Shown here one piece after another: positions 27,991-36,760 of a stretch of DNA of 64,000 bases. The notes beneath the pieces were generated by a model that worked only from the letters and a program-made list of their open reading frames with translations, ran no database searches and was not told where the DNA came from. Both the position numbers and the translations under genes were made by a program. Origin of the DNA: Poriferisodalis sp965208555. GTDB lineage: Bacteria; Actinomycetota; Acidimicrobiia; Acidimicrobiales; Poriferisodalaceae. Numbering within the stretch: position 1 is the stretch's first letter; each line of letters opens with the position of its first letter. The DNA is taken from the NCBI RefSeq assembly GCF_965208555.1, contig NZ_OZ242342.1, forward strand, positions 2,604,001-2,668,000. The letters run 5' to 3'.

Positions 27991-29444
27991 TGGCTGCAGC
28001 CTCGCGATCGGAAACGGGCGTGGCGCCTTCGGGCTGGGAGCTCGTGGTCGGGCTCGAAGTCCATGTCGAGCTGGCAACCGACACCAAGCTGTTCTCGGCT
28101 GCGCCGAGCCGCTTCGGCGACGAGCCGAACACCAACGTGACGCCGGTCTGCTTGGGCCTTCCCGGCTCGCTGCCCGTGCTGAACCGCCGCGCCGTCGAAC
28201 TGGCGATGGCGGTGGGTCTCGCGCTCAACTGCGAGATCCGGCCGTCGGTGTTTCACCGCAAGAACTACTTCTACCCCGACATGCCGAAGGACTACCAAGT
28301 CAGCCAGTACGACCAGCCGATCTGCTCGGATGGCTGGCTCGACGTTCCCGGCGGCAGCCGCGTGGGAATCGAGCGGGCGCACCTGGAGGAGGACGCCGGC
28401 AAGACGACGCACTTAGGAGGCGCGGACGGCCGCATCCACGGGGCCGTCGGCGCGCTCGTGGACTACAACCGGGCGGGAACGCCGCTGCTGGAGATCGTCT
28501 CGCGGCCCGACATCGGTTCGGCGGCCGAGGCCAGCGCGTACGTTGAGGAGCTGCGGGCGATCCTGCTGGCGCTTGGCGCATCTGACGCGCGCCTGGAAGA
28601 GGGCTCGATGCGCGTCGATGCGAATATCAGCGTCCGGCCCGCCGGCTCGGTTGAGCTGCGTACTCGCTGCGAGGTCAAGAACCTCAACTCGCTGCGGTCG
28701 CTGCGAAACGCAATCGAATACGAAGCCCAGCGTCACATCGAGCTGTATGCGGCGGGCAAAGCCCCCATCCAGGAGACCCGCCACTGGTCCGAGGACGGCC
28801 GCACGCACTCGCTGCGCTCCAAGGAAGAGGCCGACGACTACAGGTACTTCCCCGAGCCCGACCTCGTGCCGCTGGCTCCCGACGACGAGTGGGTCGCCCA
28901 AGTCCGCGCCGCCATGCCCGAACTCCCCGCCTCCCAGCGGACACGCCTGCACGAGTGCGGTGCCGACTCCGAGCAAGCCCAGGTCATCGTGGGCCGCGGC
29001 ATGGCACCGGTGGTGCTGGGGGCGGTGGCCGCCGGCGCGGACGCACGCAGGACCGTGATGCACGCAGTGCAGAATCTGGCGCTGGACGGGGCGGAACTGC
29101 TCGAGGCCGCCCAGCTTGCGTCGCTGGTGCAGATGGAAACTTCCGGTCAGCTCACGGCCACGCAGGCGAAGGCCGTGCTCGGGCACATGTGCGAGCGAGC
29201 GCCTGGCGCCGGCGCAGATCCGTCGGCGATCGCGGCTGAACTGGGCTATGAGGCCATGGACAGCGGCGAACTCGAAGCGCTCGTCGACCAAGCCATTGCC
29301 GACAATCCCGACGCCTGGGCGAAGTTCTGCGCCGGAGAATCGAAGGTAGCCGGCGTGTTCGTGGGCGCGGTGATGAAGGCCACACGGGGCCAGGCCGACG
29401 GCAAGGCCGTCAATCAGCTTCTCGCGCTTCGCCGCGACGCTTGA
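27990..29444 (+). CDS. gatB: Asp-tRNA(Asn)/Glu-tRNA(Gln) amidotransferase subunit B
   Basis: This is the kinase/tRNA-binding subunit. The 484-residue protein activates the misacylated Glu or Asp side chain with ATP and channels ammonia from GatA. Conserved elements include GLEVHVEL, the KNYFYPDMPKDYQVSQYD segment, and the SMRVDANISVRP/EVKNLNS active-site region. The C-terminal YqeY-like helical domain that contacts tRNA is intact. The ATG shares an A with the gatA stop. With gatC and gatA it forms a complete GatCAB operon. Confidence 0.97.
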   Translation: MAAASRSETGVAPSGWELVVGLEVHVELATDTKLFSAAPSRFGDEPNTNVTPVCLGLPGSLPVLNRRAVELAMAVGLALNCEIRPSVFHRKNYFYPDMPKDYQVSQYDQPICSDGWLDVPGGSRVGIERAHLEEDAGKTTHLGGADGRIHGAVGALVDYNRAGTPLLEIVSRPDIGSAAEASAYVEELRAILLALGASDARLEEGSMRVDANISVRPAGSVELRTRCEVKNLNSLRSLRNAIEYEAQRHIELYAAGKAPIQETRHWSEDGRTHSLRSKEEADDYRYFPEPDLVPLAPDDEWVAQVRAAMPELPASQRTRLHECGADSEQAQVIVGRGMAPVVLGAVAAGADARRTVMHAVQNLALDGAELLEAAQLASLVQMETSGQLTATQAKAVLGHMCERAPGAGADPSAIAAELGYEAMDSGELEALVDQAIADNPDAWAKFCAGESKVAGVFVGAVMKATRGQADGKAVNQLLALRRDA

Positions 29445-29474
29445 CCGCAGGCACCGCCGGGCACACCGCCGAGT

Positions 29475-30785
29475 TCAGCTCTCGCCGGTGCGCAGCCAGG
29501 CGTCGCCGCGGAAGCGCACCCACTGCGGTGCCACGCGAAAGCACATGAACAGGACGAGCGCAGCCCATACCCAGCCGATGCCCAGGTCCAGCAGGCGCAC
29601 GACGCCCCCGACGACTGAGAAGCCCACAGCAGCACCGGCCATCGCCCATGCCAGGAAGCCCAGGTCGCCGGCACCGATGAAGATGCCGTCGAAGGCAAAC
29701 GCGGCGGCGTTGACCGGCTGCGAGAACGCTACGAACAGCAGCAGGAACCCGGCGAGGGACACCACGTCGGGGTCGGTGCTGAAGATTGCTGCGATCGGTG
29801 CCCGCAGCAGCACCACCGCCGCTCCGAACACGACACTGAGCTGGATGCTCATGCCGATCATCCGGACGCTGGCGGCACGTGCCACCTCGGGCCTGCTGGC
29901 GCCGAGTTCCTTGGCCACCATGGCCTGACCGGCGATGGCCACCGCATCGAGGGCGAGCGAGAAGAATGACCAGATCTGCAGTCCGATCTCGTGGGACGCC
30001 ACTTCGGTGGTGCCGATGTGCGCGGCGAAGACGGTGGTGAGCACGAACGAACCTCGCAGCGAGGCCGTGCGCACAAACATCTGGGCGCCGACAAGCGCGT
30101 AGCGGCGCGCGGCGGCAGCGACGAACCGCAGCGTCGCCCCTGCCGCCCGGGCGCGACGAGCGACGGCGACCGCAAAGGCGATTGCGGCTCCCCACTGCGC
30201 GATGACAGTCGACCACGCCGCGCCGGCGATGCCCATGTCGAGCTCGAACACCAGCAGCAGCTCGACGATCACGTTCGCCGCTGCGGAGGCCACCACGATG
30301 ACCAGGGGAGTGACCGTGTCCTGCGCGCCCCGCAGGTAGCCGGTGGCGGCCATCCCCATGAGCAGCGCGGTGAAGCCGAGGAGGCTGATTCGCAGGTACG
30401 TGAGTGCGTGCTCGGCGACCTCGGGTTCGGGGTCGAACAGGCCCACGAGCCAGTCCGAACCTGCCCACATGGCCAGGCTGACCACGATGCCCAACCCGAC
30501 GGACAGCCACACGCCCGCAATGCCCTGTTCGGCAGCTCGCTTTGGTGAGCCGGCCCCGACCAGGCGGCCCACCAGCCCAGTCGTGCCGTAGGCCAGGAAG
30601 ATCAGCACCGCGTGCGCGCTCAGCAAGATGGCCGACGCGATGGCCAGGCCGGCGAGCTCGGGTGTGCCGAGCCTGCCGACAATTGCCCGGTCGGTCAAGA
30701 CGTAGAGCGGTTCGGCGATCAATGCCCCGAAAGCCGGCACGGCGAGCAGCAGGATCTCCCGGTCGTAGATCGTGCGTCGGAACAC
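29475..30785 (-). CDS. MATE family efflux transporter (DinF type)
   Basis: The 436-residue membrane protein has about 12 helices. The N-terminal IYDREILLLAVPAFGALIAE and VDRAIVG-like (TDRAIVGRLG) segments, and the GYLRGAQDT motif in the middle of the first half, mark the DinF branch of the MATE family. These antiporters export drugs or metabolites using a cation gradient. The substrate cannot be read from sequence. It converges with gatB, and its start at 30783-30785 lies just beyond the stop of the PQQ-dehydrogenase-like gene on the same strand. Confidence 0.9.
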   Translation of the reverse strand: MFRRTIYDREILLLAVPAFGALIAEPLYVLTDRAIVGRLGTPELAGLAIASAILLSAHAVLIFLAYGTTGLVGRLVGAGSPKRAAEQGIAGVWLSVGLGIVVSLAMWAGSDWLVGLFDPEPEVAEHALTYLRISLLGFTALLMGMAATGYLRGAQDTVTPLVIVVASAAANVIVELLLVFELDMGIAGAAWSTVIAQWGAAIAFAVAVARRARAAGATLRFVAAAARRYALVGAQMFVRTASLRGSFVLTTVFAAHIGTTEVASHEIGLQIWSFFSLALDAVAIAGQAMVAKELGASRPEVARAASVRMIGMSIQLSVVFGAAVVLLRAPIAAIFSTDPDVVSLAGFLLLFVAFSQPVNAAAFAFDGIFIGAGDLGFLAWAMAGAAVGFSVVGGVVRLLDLGIGWVWAALVLFMCFRVAPQWVRFRGDAWLRTGES

Positions 30786-30819
30786 CGCTACGCCCCGGTT
30801 GCCGTCGATTGGGCCTGCA

Positions 30820-32214
30820 TCATCCGGTGAGGCGCCACACGCCGGTCTCGATGTCGATCACGTACAGCTCGCCGTGACGGTCCTCGGCGAATCCGACGGG
30901 CCGCGGCGTACTGATGCCGAGGCTCCACACCTCGTCTGGCTGCGCCCCAGGCTGCACCGAGACTGCATAGATGTCGCCCCCGCAGAGATCGGCGAACACG
31001 TAGCGGCCCGTCAGCCAATCGAGCTGGCTGCCCCGGTAGACGTGGCCCCCGATGACGGCACACAGGCCCCGCCCGTGCCGGTACTCGAAGTCCGGCGCCC
31101 GGTGGTCGGCAAGCTCATCGCCGACGAAGCGGCGGCTGCCCTCATAGGAGTTCCAGCCGAGATTGGCCCCGCCCTCGTCCAGCCCGAGCGCCGTGACCTC
31201 CTCCATACACTGTTGGCCGACATCGGAGACCCACAAGGTGCCGGTCGGCTCGTCAAGCGACATGCGGTACGGGTTGCGCGCCCCGTATGCCCAGATGTGC
31301 GGGTCGCTGCCGGGTCCGAGGTCAGGGTTGCCCGGTGCCGGGACCAGCCGCCAGTCGTCCGGATCGGAGCTGTCGCCGGTGTCGACGGAGAACCGCAGCA
31401 CAGCTCCGAGCGGGGTGGCGAGATTCTGGCCGTGGTGACGCGGGTCACCGAGGCCGCCGCCGTCGCCGAACGATACGTAGAGCAGCCCGTCCGCGTCGAA
31501 CAGCAAGTCGCCGCCGTTGTGCTGTGCATTCGTCTGCGGCACCTCCAGCACATCGGCGTAGCTGCCCTGCAGTGCCATGCGGTCAGCGGTCGGCGTGAGC
31601 ACGGTGAGCATGCTGGACCCGTGGCGGTCGGTGCGGTTGATCCACAGCCGCCCGTTCGGGCCGAGCGTCATTCCCACGAGACCCTGGTCGTGCTCGGCCG
31701 CCGTGTTCGAGGAGAAGTCAGCAATGGGCTCCGAGCTGGTGACGGCACCGACACCGCGGCCGACGTGGCCCGCCAGGTTGGGCTCGAATCGCCAGATGCG
31801 ACCTCTGCGATCGCCCACGAAGCCGCCGCCCGAGCCGCCGACTCCTGGTTCGCCGACGCTGGCGTCGGGGGCATCCCCGACGGCGCCGTCGAAGACCATC
31901 ACGGTCGCTTCGGGCAAATCGATGTACGGCGCAAGTCCCACGGCGTGTTCAGGAAGCGCCTCGCGTAGCTCTATTGCGCCGAGCTCGGGAAGCCCGGCAG
32001 GGCAGGGTGTGTTGGAGGCCACGTACTCAGGCGTCTGCGTCAGCGGCAGGGTGGTGGCAGGCACGGTGGCCGCGGTGGTGCCGCCACCGCTGAGGCCGCT
32101 GGCGGCAGGGCCGGTGCCTTCGTCGATGCCGATGTCAGAACATCCGGCCGCCATCGCCCCAGCGGCGACCACCACGGCGCAGACTGCGACGCTGAACAGC
32201 CGTCCGCCCTGCAC
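30820..32214 (-). CDS. secreted lipoprotein, PQQ-dependent sugar dehydrogenase-like beta-propeller
   Basis: The protein is about 464 residues with a lipoprotein signal ending MAAGC (Cys25 by this start). The mature part has a low-complexity Thr/Ala linker and then a six-bladed propeller typical of glucose/sorbosone dehydrogenase-like proteins: HNGGDLLFDADGLLYVSFGD, AYGARNPYRMS, VGQQCMEEV and GANLGWNSYEG. The substrate and a PQQ requirement are unproven. The GTG at 32212-32214 is preferred because it gives a standard signal peptide; the ATG at 32275-32277 would add 21 residues. Confidence 0.85.
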   Translation of the reverse strand: MQGGRLFSVAVCAVVVAAGAMAAGCSDIGIDEGTGPAASGLSGGGTTAATVPATTLPLTQTPEYVASNTPCPAGLPELGAIELREALPEHAVGLAPYIDLPEATVMVFDGAVGDAPDASVGEPGVGGSGGGFVGDRRGRIWRFEPNLAGHVGRGVGAVTSSEPIADFSSNTAAEHDQGLVGMTLGPNGRLWINRTDRHGSSMLTVLTPTADRMALQGSYADVLEVPQTNAQHNGGDLLFDADGLLYVSFGDGGGLGDPRHHGQNLATPLGAVLRFSVDTGDSSDPDDWRLVPAPGNPDLGPGSDPHIWAYGARNPYRMSLDEPTGTLWVSDVGQQCMEEVTALGLDEGGANLGWNSYEGSRRFVGDELADHRAPDFEYRHGRGLCAVIGGHVYRGSQLDWLTGRYVFADLCGGDIYAVSVQPGAQPDEVWSLGISTPRPVGFAEDRHGELYVIDIETGVWRLTG

Positions 32215-32308
32215 CCGGCCAATGTACGCCCAGCCGGCGGCATGGCCGCCTGATTCAGACCGTGCGTACGCGGACATCAGGTTGTGGACGCCCGGATGGC
32301 ACGACAGA

Positions 32309-32362
32309 ATGAACCGGTGCGCGCGCAAGCAGATCGGCTTGACTGCCCGGCTGAGCCCGTGA
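32309..32362 (+). CDS. candidate leader peptide of the ilv operon
   Basis: A 17-residue frame (MNRCARKQIGLTARLSP) begins 170 bp before ilvB and stops at 32360-32362. Its end, GLTARLSP, resembles the VVVTARRLP end of the known Corynebacterium ilvB leader peptide. The stop falls within the first arm of the downstream hairpin set. No clear ribosome-binding site is seen; leaderless initiation is possible. An overlapping frame, 32296-32394, ends in AVGVLT and is an alternative leader. This is a low-to-moderate confidence call. Confidence 0.4.
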   Translation: MNRCARKQIGLTARLSP

Positions 32363-32449
32363 GGCGTGACGGGGCTGTAGGGGTACTTACCTAGGCGAGC
32401 CCGTCCCGACGCGCTCGCCCTGCCTCCCGCTCGGGAGGCTCTTTCATTT
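32354..32449 (+). promoter_or_regulatory. candidate transcription attenuator upstream of ilvB
   Basis: The region holds mutually exclusive pairings. AGCCCGT (32354-32360) can pair with ACGGGGCT (32369-32376), with one bulged G. The same ACGGGGCT can pair with a second AGCCCGT (32398-32404). GGCGAGC (32394-32400), which overlaps that copy, can pair with GCTCGCC (32413-32419). A terminator hairpin follows at 32422-32439. This arrangement, directly after a short open frame and before a branched-chain amino-acid operon, is what ribosome-mediated attenuation looks like. No T-box consensus was found. Confidence 0.55.
32422..32449 (+). terminator. intrinsic terminator-like hairpin in the ilvB leader
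   Basis: GCCTCCC (32422-32428) and GGGAGGC (32433-32439) form a perfect 7-bp stem with a 4-nt loop. A T-rich run, TCTTTCATTT, follows at 32440-32449. It lies 30 bp before the ilvB start codon, so it can only be useful as a conditional terminator of the ilv operon. Confidence 0.65.
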
Positions 32450-32478
32450 GGGGACACCGTCACTTCAGGAGATAGTCC

Positions 32479-34233
32479 ATGGAACTCACCGGCGCTCAGG
32501 CACTGATGCGAAGCCTGGAGATGAGCGGCGTCGAGGTGATGTTCGGCCTGCCCGGCGGCGCGATCCTTCCGGTCTACGACCCGGTGCTGGACTCGCCGAT
32601 CCGCCACGTCCTCGTTCGCCATGAGCAGGGCGCAGGCCACATGGCGCAGGGCTATGCGCATGTGACCGGCAAGCCCGGGGTGGCCATGGTCACCAGCGGG
32701 CCCGCGGCCACGAACATCGTGACGCCGCTGTGCGATGCCTTCATGGACTCGATCCCGATGGTCGTCGTGACCGGACAGGTCGCCATGTCGGCGATCGGCT
32801 CCGATGCCTTCCAGGAGTGCGACACCACCGGCATCACCATGGCGGTCACCAAGCACAACTACCTGGTCACCGAAGCTGCCGACATCCCGCGGATCGTGGC
32901 CGAGGCGTTTCACATCGCCACGACGGGGCGGCCAGGACCGGTGCTGATCGACCTGCCCAAGGACGTCAGCAACGAGATGATGACCTGGTACTGGCCCGAC
33001 GGCGTGGAGCTGCCCGGCTACCGGCCCCGCAGCGGCGTCGATCCGGCTGCCATCGCCGAGGCAGCTGCGCTGATCCGCTCCGCTCAGCAACCCGTGATCT
33101 ATGCGGGCGGCGGCTTGCTCAAGGCCCGGGCCGCGGAGGCGCTGCGCGAGCTGGCAGAGATGTGCGACATCCATGTGGTCACCACGCTGATGGCTCGTGG
33201 CGTGTTCCCCGACCGTCACCCGCTCTGCCTCGGGATGCCCGGCATGCATGGCAACTACTCGGCGGTGACGGCGATGCAGCAGGCAGACCTGCTCATCAAC
33301 CTCGGGGCGCGCTTCGACGATCGGGTCACCGGCAATCCGGCCCATTTCGCCCCGAATGCCAAGGTCATCCATGTCGACATCGATCCGGCCGAGCACGGCA
33401 AGGTGCGCGTGCCCGACGTGGCGATAGCGGGTGACGCACGGTTGGCCGTCGAGGCGCTCATCGCGGCGCTGCGGCCTCCCGACGGCAGCGACGCCACCGA
33501 TGCGATGGCCGACCGGTCGGCCTGGAAGTCCACGATCTCGGGCTGGCAGGAGCAGTTCCCGCTGCAATACGACCAGCCCTCCAGCGGCCATCCGCTGAAG
33601 CCGCAGTACGTGGTGGAACAGCTGCGTGACCACACGCCCGACGACACCATCGTGGTTGCCGGCGTGGGCCAGCACCAGATGTGGGCGAGCCAGTACTGGA
33701 AGTTCGACTACCCCTACACCTGGGTCAACTCGGGCGGCCTCGGCACCATGGGCTTCGCCGTGCCGGCGGCCATCGGCGCCAAGGTTGGCCAGCCGGACCG
33801 GACCGTGTGGGCTGTCGACGGTGACGGCTGCTTCCAGATGACCGCGCAGGAGTTGATCTCGGCAAGCGCCGAGAACATTCCGGTGAAGGTGGCCATCCTC
33901 AACAACGCCTATCTGGGCATGGTGCGCCAGTGGCAGGAGCTCTTCTACGCCGAGCGGTACAGCGAGGTGTACCTCAGCGCCGATCATCCCGACTACGTGG
34001 GCTGGGCCGAGGCCATGGGCTGCACAGGCATCCGCGTCGAGTCAGCCGAGGAAGTGGTGCCGGCGATCACGAAGGCGAACTCGATCGACGACCGCCCCGT
34101 GGTGATCGACTTCCGGGTCGACACCGAGGAGAAGGTGTACCCGATGGTGCCTGCCGGCGGGTCCAACGACGACATCATCCTGGGCCCCGAGGGCGACGCC
34201 GATGCTGCCTTGAAGGGCAGCGCGCCGTCGTGA
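32479..34233 (+). CDS. ilvB: acetolactate synthase large subunit
   Basis: This thiamine-diphosphate enzyme condenses two pyruvates to acetolactate, or pyruvate and 2-oxobutyrate to acetohydroxybutyrate. The 584-residue protein has the catalytic glutamate Glu49 in RHEQGAGHMAQGYA. The ThDP/Mg motif begins with VDGDGCF and ends about 30 residues later with ILNN. FAD-region and C-terminal sequences are complete. The start ATG at 32479 has AGGAG at 32467-32471. It is the first gene of ilvBNC, downstream of an apparent attenuator. Confidence 0.97.
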   Translation: MELTGAQALMRSLEMSGVEVMFGLPGGAILPVYDPVLDSPIRHVLVRHEQGAGHMAQGYAHVTGKPGVAMVTSGPAATNIVTPLCDAFMDSIPMVVVTGQVAMSAIGSDAFQECDTTGITMAVTKHNYLVTEAADIPRIVAEAFHIATTGRPGPVLIDLPKDVSNEMMTWYWPDGVELPGYRPRSGVDPAAIAEAAALIRSAQQPVIYAGGGLLKARAAEALRELAEMCDIHVVTTLMARGVFPDRHPLCLGMPGMHGNYSAVTAMQQADLLINLGARFDDRVTGNPAHFAPNAKVIHVDIDPAEHGKVRVPDVAIAGDARLAVEALIAALRPPDGSDATDAMADRSAWKSTISGWQEQFPLQYDQPSSGHPLKPQYVVEQLRDHTPDDTIVVAGVGQHQMWASQYWKFDYPYTWVNSGGLGTMGFAVPAAIGAKVGQPDRTVWAVDGDGCFQMTAQELISASAENIPVKVAILNNAYLGMVRQWQELFYAERYSEVYLSADHPDYVGWAEAMGCTGIRVESAEEVVPAITKANSIDDRPVVIDFRVDTEEKVYPMVPAGGSNDDIILGPEGDADAALKGSAPS

Positions 34234-34781
34234 GCGGCGCGCAGGGCGGCAGTCACGTCGTGAGCGACTCGCAGGAGCCCGACCTCCACATTTTCGCGGC
34301 CATCGTCGAGAACAAGTTCGGCGTGCTGGCGCGCATCGCCGGCCTGTTCAGCCGCCGGGGCTTCAACATCTTCTCGCTGGCGGTCGCACCCACCGATGAC
34401 CCCGCCTACAGCCGCATCACCATCGTCGTCGACGTCCACAACACCGACGTCACCCAGATCGCCAAGCAGCTCGACAAGCTGATCAACGTCATCCACATCA
34501 GCGAGCTGCACCCGACCGACTCGGTCGAGCGCGAACTGATGCTGGCCCGCGTCGGCGCGGTCGATCTCGCGGCCGTCGTGGACGTCATCTCTGAGTACGG
34601 CGGTGAAGTGCTCGATCACACCGACGACGAGGCGATCGTGAGCGTCAGCGCCCACCCTGACCGGCTCGACCGCTGCGAGCGCCAACTGCGCCCCTTCGGC
34701 CTGCACGTGCTGCAGCGCACTGGACGCATAGCGCTGCGAGCGCTCGACGCCGACGAGCCCGCCGTCGGCATGGCGAGTTAA
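34230..34781 (+). CDS. ilvN: acetolactate synthase regulatory small subunit
   Basis: This ACT-domain subunit gives valine feedback control and raises the activity of IlvB. It is 183 residues from the GTG at 34230, which overlaps the ilvB stop (GTGA). A second GTG at 34260 gives a protein 10 residues shorter, equally consistent with homology. The ACT core is visible in AIVENKFGVLARIAGLFSRR and GFNIFSLAVAPTDD, followed by the C-terminal domain beginning about residue 100. It forms an operon with ilvB and ilvC. Confidence 0.95.
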   Translation: MSGAQGGSHVVSDSQEPDLHIFAAIVENKFGVLARIAGLFSRRGFNIFSLAVAPTDDPAYSRITIVVDVHNTDVTQIAKQLDKLINVIHISELHPTDSVERELMLARVGAVDLAAVVDVISEYGGEVLDHTDDEAIVSVSAHPDRLDRCERQLRPFGLHVLQRTGRIALRALDADEPAVGMAS

Positions 34782-34837
34782 GTCCCTCCGGTTCCGGCAG
34801 ACTCCGGCGATCTCAATCACTTCGAGGAGCGAACACG

Positions 34838-35875
34838 ATGCCCGCCACCATCTATTACGAGGAAGACGCCGACCTCGGCCAGCTGGCCGGCCGCACGGTG
34901 GCCGTCATGGGCTATGGCTCCCAAGGCCATGCGCACGCCCTGAACCTGCGCGACAGCGGCGTCGACGTCGTGGTGGGGCTTCGCGAGGGCTCCTCGTCCC
35001 GCCCCAAGGCCGAGGCTGAAGGTCTTCGGGTTGCCGATGTGGCGGGAGCTGCCGCCGAGGCAGACATCATCATGATGGCGCTGCCCGATACCGACCAGGC
35101 CGCGATCTACGAGGACTCGATCGCTCCGAACCTGCAGCCGGGCAATGCCGTCGCCTTCTCGCACGGCTTCAACATTCACTTCGGCCAGATCAGCCCGCCC
35201 GCCGACGTGGACGTGTGGATGATCGCCCCCAAGGGACCGGGTCACAACGTCCGGCGCACCTACGTCGAGGGCGGCGGCGTCCCGGCGCTAGTGGCGATCC
35301 ACCAGGACGCCAGCGGGAGCGCGCTGGCCGACGCCCTGGCCTACGCGAAAGGAATCGGCGGCACTAGGGGAGGCGTGCTGACCACCACCTTCGCCGAGGA
35401 GACCGAGACCGACCTGTTCGGCGAGCAGGTGGTGCTCTGCGGCGGTCTGACCGAGCTGATCCGAGCCGGCTACGAGACGCTGGTGGAGGCCGGCTACCAG
35501 CCCGAGTCCGCCTACTTCGAGACGCTGCACGAGGTGAAGCTGATCGTGGACTTCATCTACGAGGCCGGCATCTCGGGCATGCGCTACTCCATCTCGACCA
35601 CTGCCGAGTACGGCGACATGACCCGCGGCTCACGCATCATCACCGACGAGACACGTGCGGAGATGAAGCGCATCCTGGCCGAGATCCAGGACGGCAGCTT
35701 CGCCCGGGAGTGGATCGACGAGAACCGCAACGGGCTGCCGAACTACCGGCGCATGGTCGAGGAAGGCAAGCAGCATCCCATCGAGCAGGTCGGCTCGGAG
35801 CTGCGGGCGATGATGCCGTGGATCACCGCAGGCCGTCAGGACGTGACCGCCGCGTCAGGCGGCGCCGTTTCCTGA
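34838..35875 (+). CDS. ilvC: ketol-acid reductoisomerase, class I
   Basis: This Mg2+- and NADPH-dependent enzyme isomerises and reduces acetolactate and acetohydroxybutyrate in Val/Leu/Ile synthesis. At 345 residues it is the short class I form. The nucleotide-binding motif GYGSQGHAHA is at residues 25-34. The phosphate-contacting LREGSSSRPKA suggests NADPH specificity. The knotted C-terminal domain has the conserved metal-site segments DLFGEQVVLCGG and YETLVEAGYQPE. GAGGAG lies upstream of the ATG. The ilvN-ilvC gap is 56 bp. Confidence 0.97.
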   Translation: MPATIYYEEDADLGQLAGRTVAVMGYGSQGHAHALNLRDSGVDVVVGLREGSSSRPKAEAEGLRVADVAGAAAEADIIMMALPDTDQAAIYEDSIAPNLQPGNAVAFSHGFNIHFGQISPPADVDVWMIAPKGPGHNVRRTYVEGGGVPALVAIHQDASGSALADALAYAKGIGGTRGGVLTTTFAEETETDLFGEQVVLCGGLTELIRAGYETLVEAGYQPESAYFETLHEVKLIVDFIYEAGISGMRYSISTTAEYGDMTRGSRIITDETRAEMKRILAEIQDGSFAREWIDENRNGLPNYRRMVEEGKQHPIEQVGSELRAMMPWITAGRQDVTAASGGAVS

Positions 35876-35887
35876 AGCGAGACGCCG

Positions 35888-35926
35888 ACACGTGCGCCTT
35901 CTCGTTGTCGCACGTGTTCCTTCCCG
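35888..35926 (+). terminator. hairpin terminator after ilvC
   Basis: ACACGTGCG (35888-35896) and CGCACGTGT (35909-35917) form a perfect 9-bp stem with a 12-nt loop. It is followed by a pyrimidine-rich run (TCCTTCCCG). It begins 13 bp after the ilvC stop, the right place for the end of the ilvBNC transcript. The run is not pure U, so its strength is uncertain. Confidence 0.6.
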
Positions 35927-35962
35927 CTCTTGTTCGCTTCGCTCACGGGCCGCTCGGGCCAC

Positions 35963-35983
35963 GACTGTGCCTAGAGCACAGTC
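35963..35983. repeat. 8-bp perfect palindromic hairpin upstream of yqgE
   Basis: GACTGTGC (35963-35970), the 5-nt loop CTAGA, and GCACAGTC (35976-35983) make a perfect inverted repeat. It lies 36 bp before the yqgE start and after the ilvC terminator. Its position favours an operator or a 5' UTR stem, but a second terminator is possible. Confidence 0.6.
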
Positions 35984-36018
35984 TCTGAGACGCGGCGGCG
36001 CGGTGGCAGAATCGAGGT

Positions 36019-36642
36019 GTGGTCGACGTCGTCGTGACTCCGGTGCGGGCGCCCGCCGCGGGTGACCTGCTGGTGGCGACGCCGCGCTTGGTGGATCCCA
36101 ATTTCGACCGCACTGTCGTGTTCGTGATCGAGCACCAGGAAGCGGGGACGCTGGGGGTGGTCATCAATCGAGCGTCGGACATCTCGTGTGCGTCGGCGGT
36201 TCCGCGCTGGGCGTCGCGTTTCGCAACCGAAGCTGCAGTTGGGCTCGGCGGTCCCGTGGAGCCTCAGGGCCTGCTTGCGCTTGGGGCCACATCGGATCCG
36301 TCCGCGGGCCAATTGCCGTCGCCCTCGGATTCCAGCGGTGGCTCCGCTGAAGCCGGCGGCGTATGGCGCACGGTCAACGGGACCGTCGGACTGGTCGACC
36401 TCACCGCCGATCCGTCTGAACTCGATGCCGAAGTCACTGCCGTCCGGATCTATGGCGGGCACGCCGGATGGGGGCCCGGCCAGCTGCGAGGCGAGCTGCA
36501 GGCGGGCTGCTGGTGGGTGTTCGACTCGGCACCTGGCGATCTGACTGCGGATGCAGCGACGCTCTGGCACGACGTGCTGGCGCGCCAATCGCCCCCCGCG
36601 CGGTTGCTCGCGAACTACCCCGACGACCCGGCCCACAACTAG
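36019..36642 (+). CDS. YqgE/AlgH family protein
   Basis: The 207-residue protein has the family hallmarks GDLLVATPRLVDPNFDRTVV near the start, LGVVINR, and the later VRIYGGHAGWGPGQL. The molecular role of YqgE/AlgH is not settled; pseudomonad AlgH is linked to transcriptional effects. A Ser/Gly-rich loop (about residues 92-116) enlarges the middle of the protein. The GTG at 36019 is used because homology begins at residue 10. It stands alone between ilvC and an RDD protein. Confidence 0.9.
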   Translation: MVDVVVTPVRAPAAGDLLVATPRLVDPNFDRTVVFVIEHQEAGTLGVVINRASDISCASAVPRWASRFATEAAVGLGGPVEPQGLLALGATSDPSAGQLPSPSDSSGGSAEAGGVWRTVNGTVGLVDLTADPSELDAEVTAVRIYGGHAGWGPGQLRGELQAGCWWVFDSAPGDLTADAATLWHDVLARQSPPARLLANYPDDPAHN

Positions 36643-36760
36643 CGCTTCGGATCAGCTCGCGGCGCCGACGCTGACGGAGGTGTGCCGGAGACTGCGGTCA
36701 ACTGCGCGCTAGGTTCGCGCGCACATCTGTCGACCGCATCAACGACGGCGGAGGCCATTC

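Noticed and set aside
32354..32460. T-box riboswitch upstream of ilvB
   Set aside because: No TGGNACC-type T-box consensus is present. AGGGGTACTTACC is only a superficial resemblance.
32278..33987. Open frame antisense to ilvB continuing upstream of the PQQ-dehydrogenase-like protein
   Set aside because: The extension has no homology-like character. The lipoprotein signal peptide at about 32214 marks the real start.
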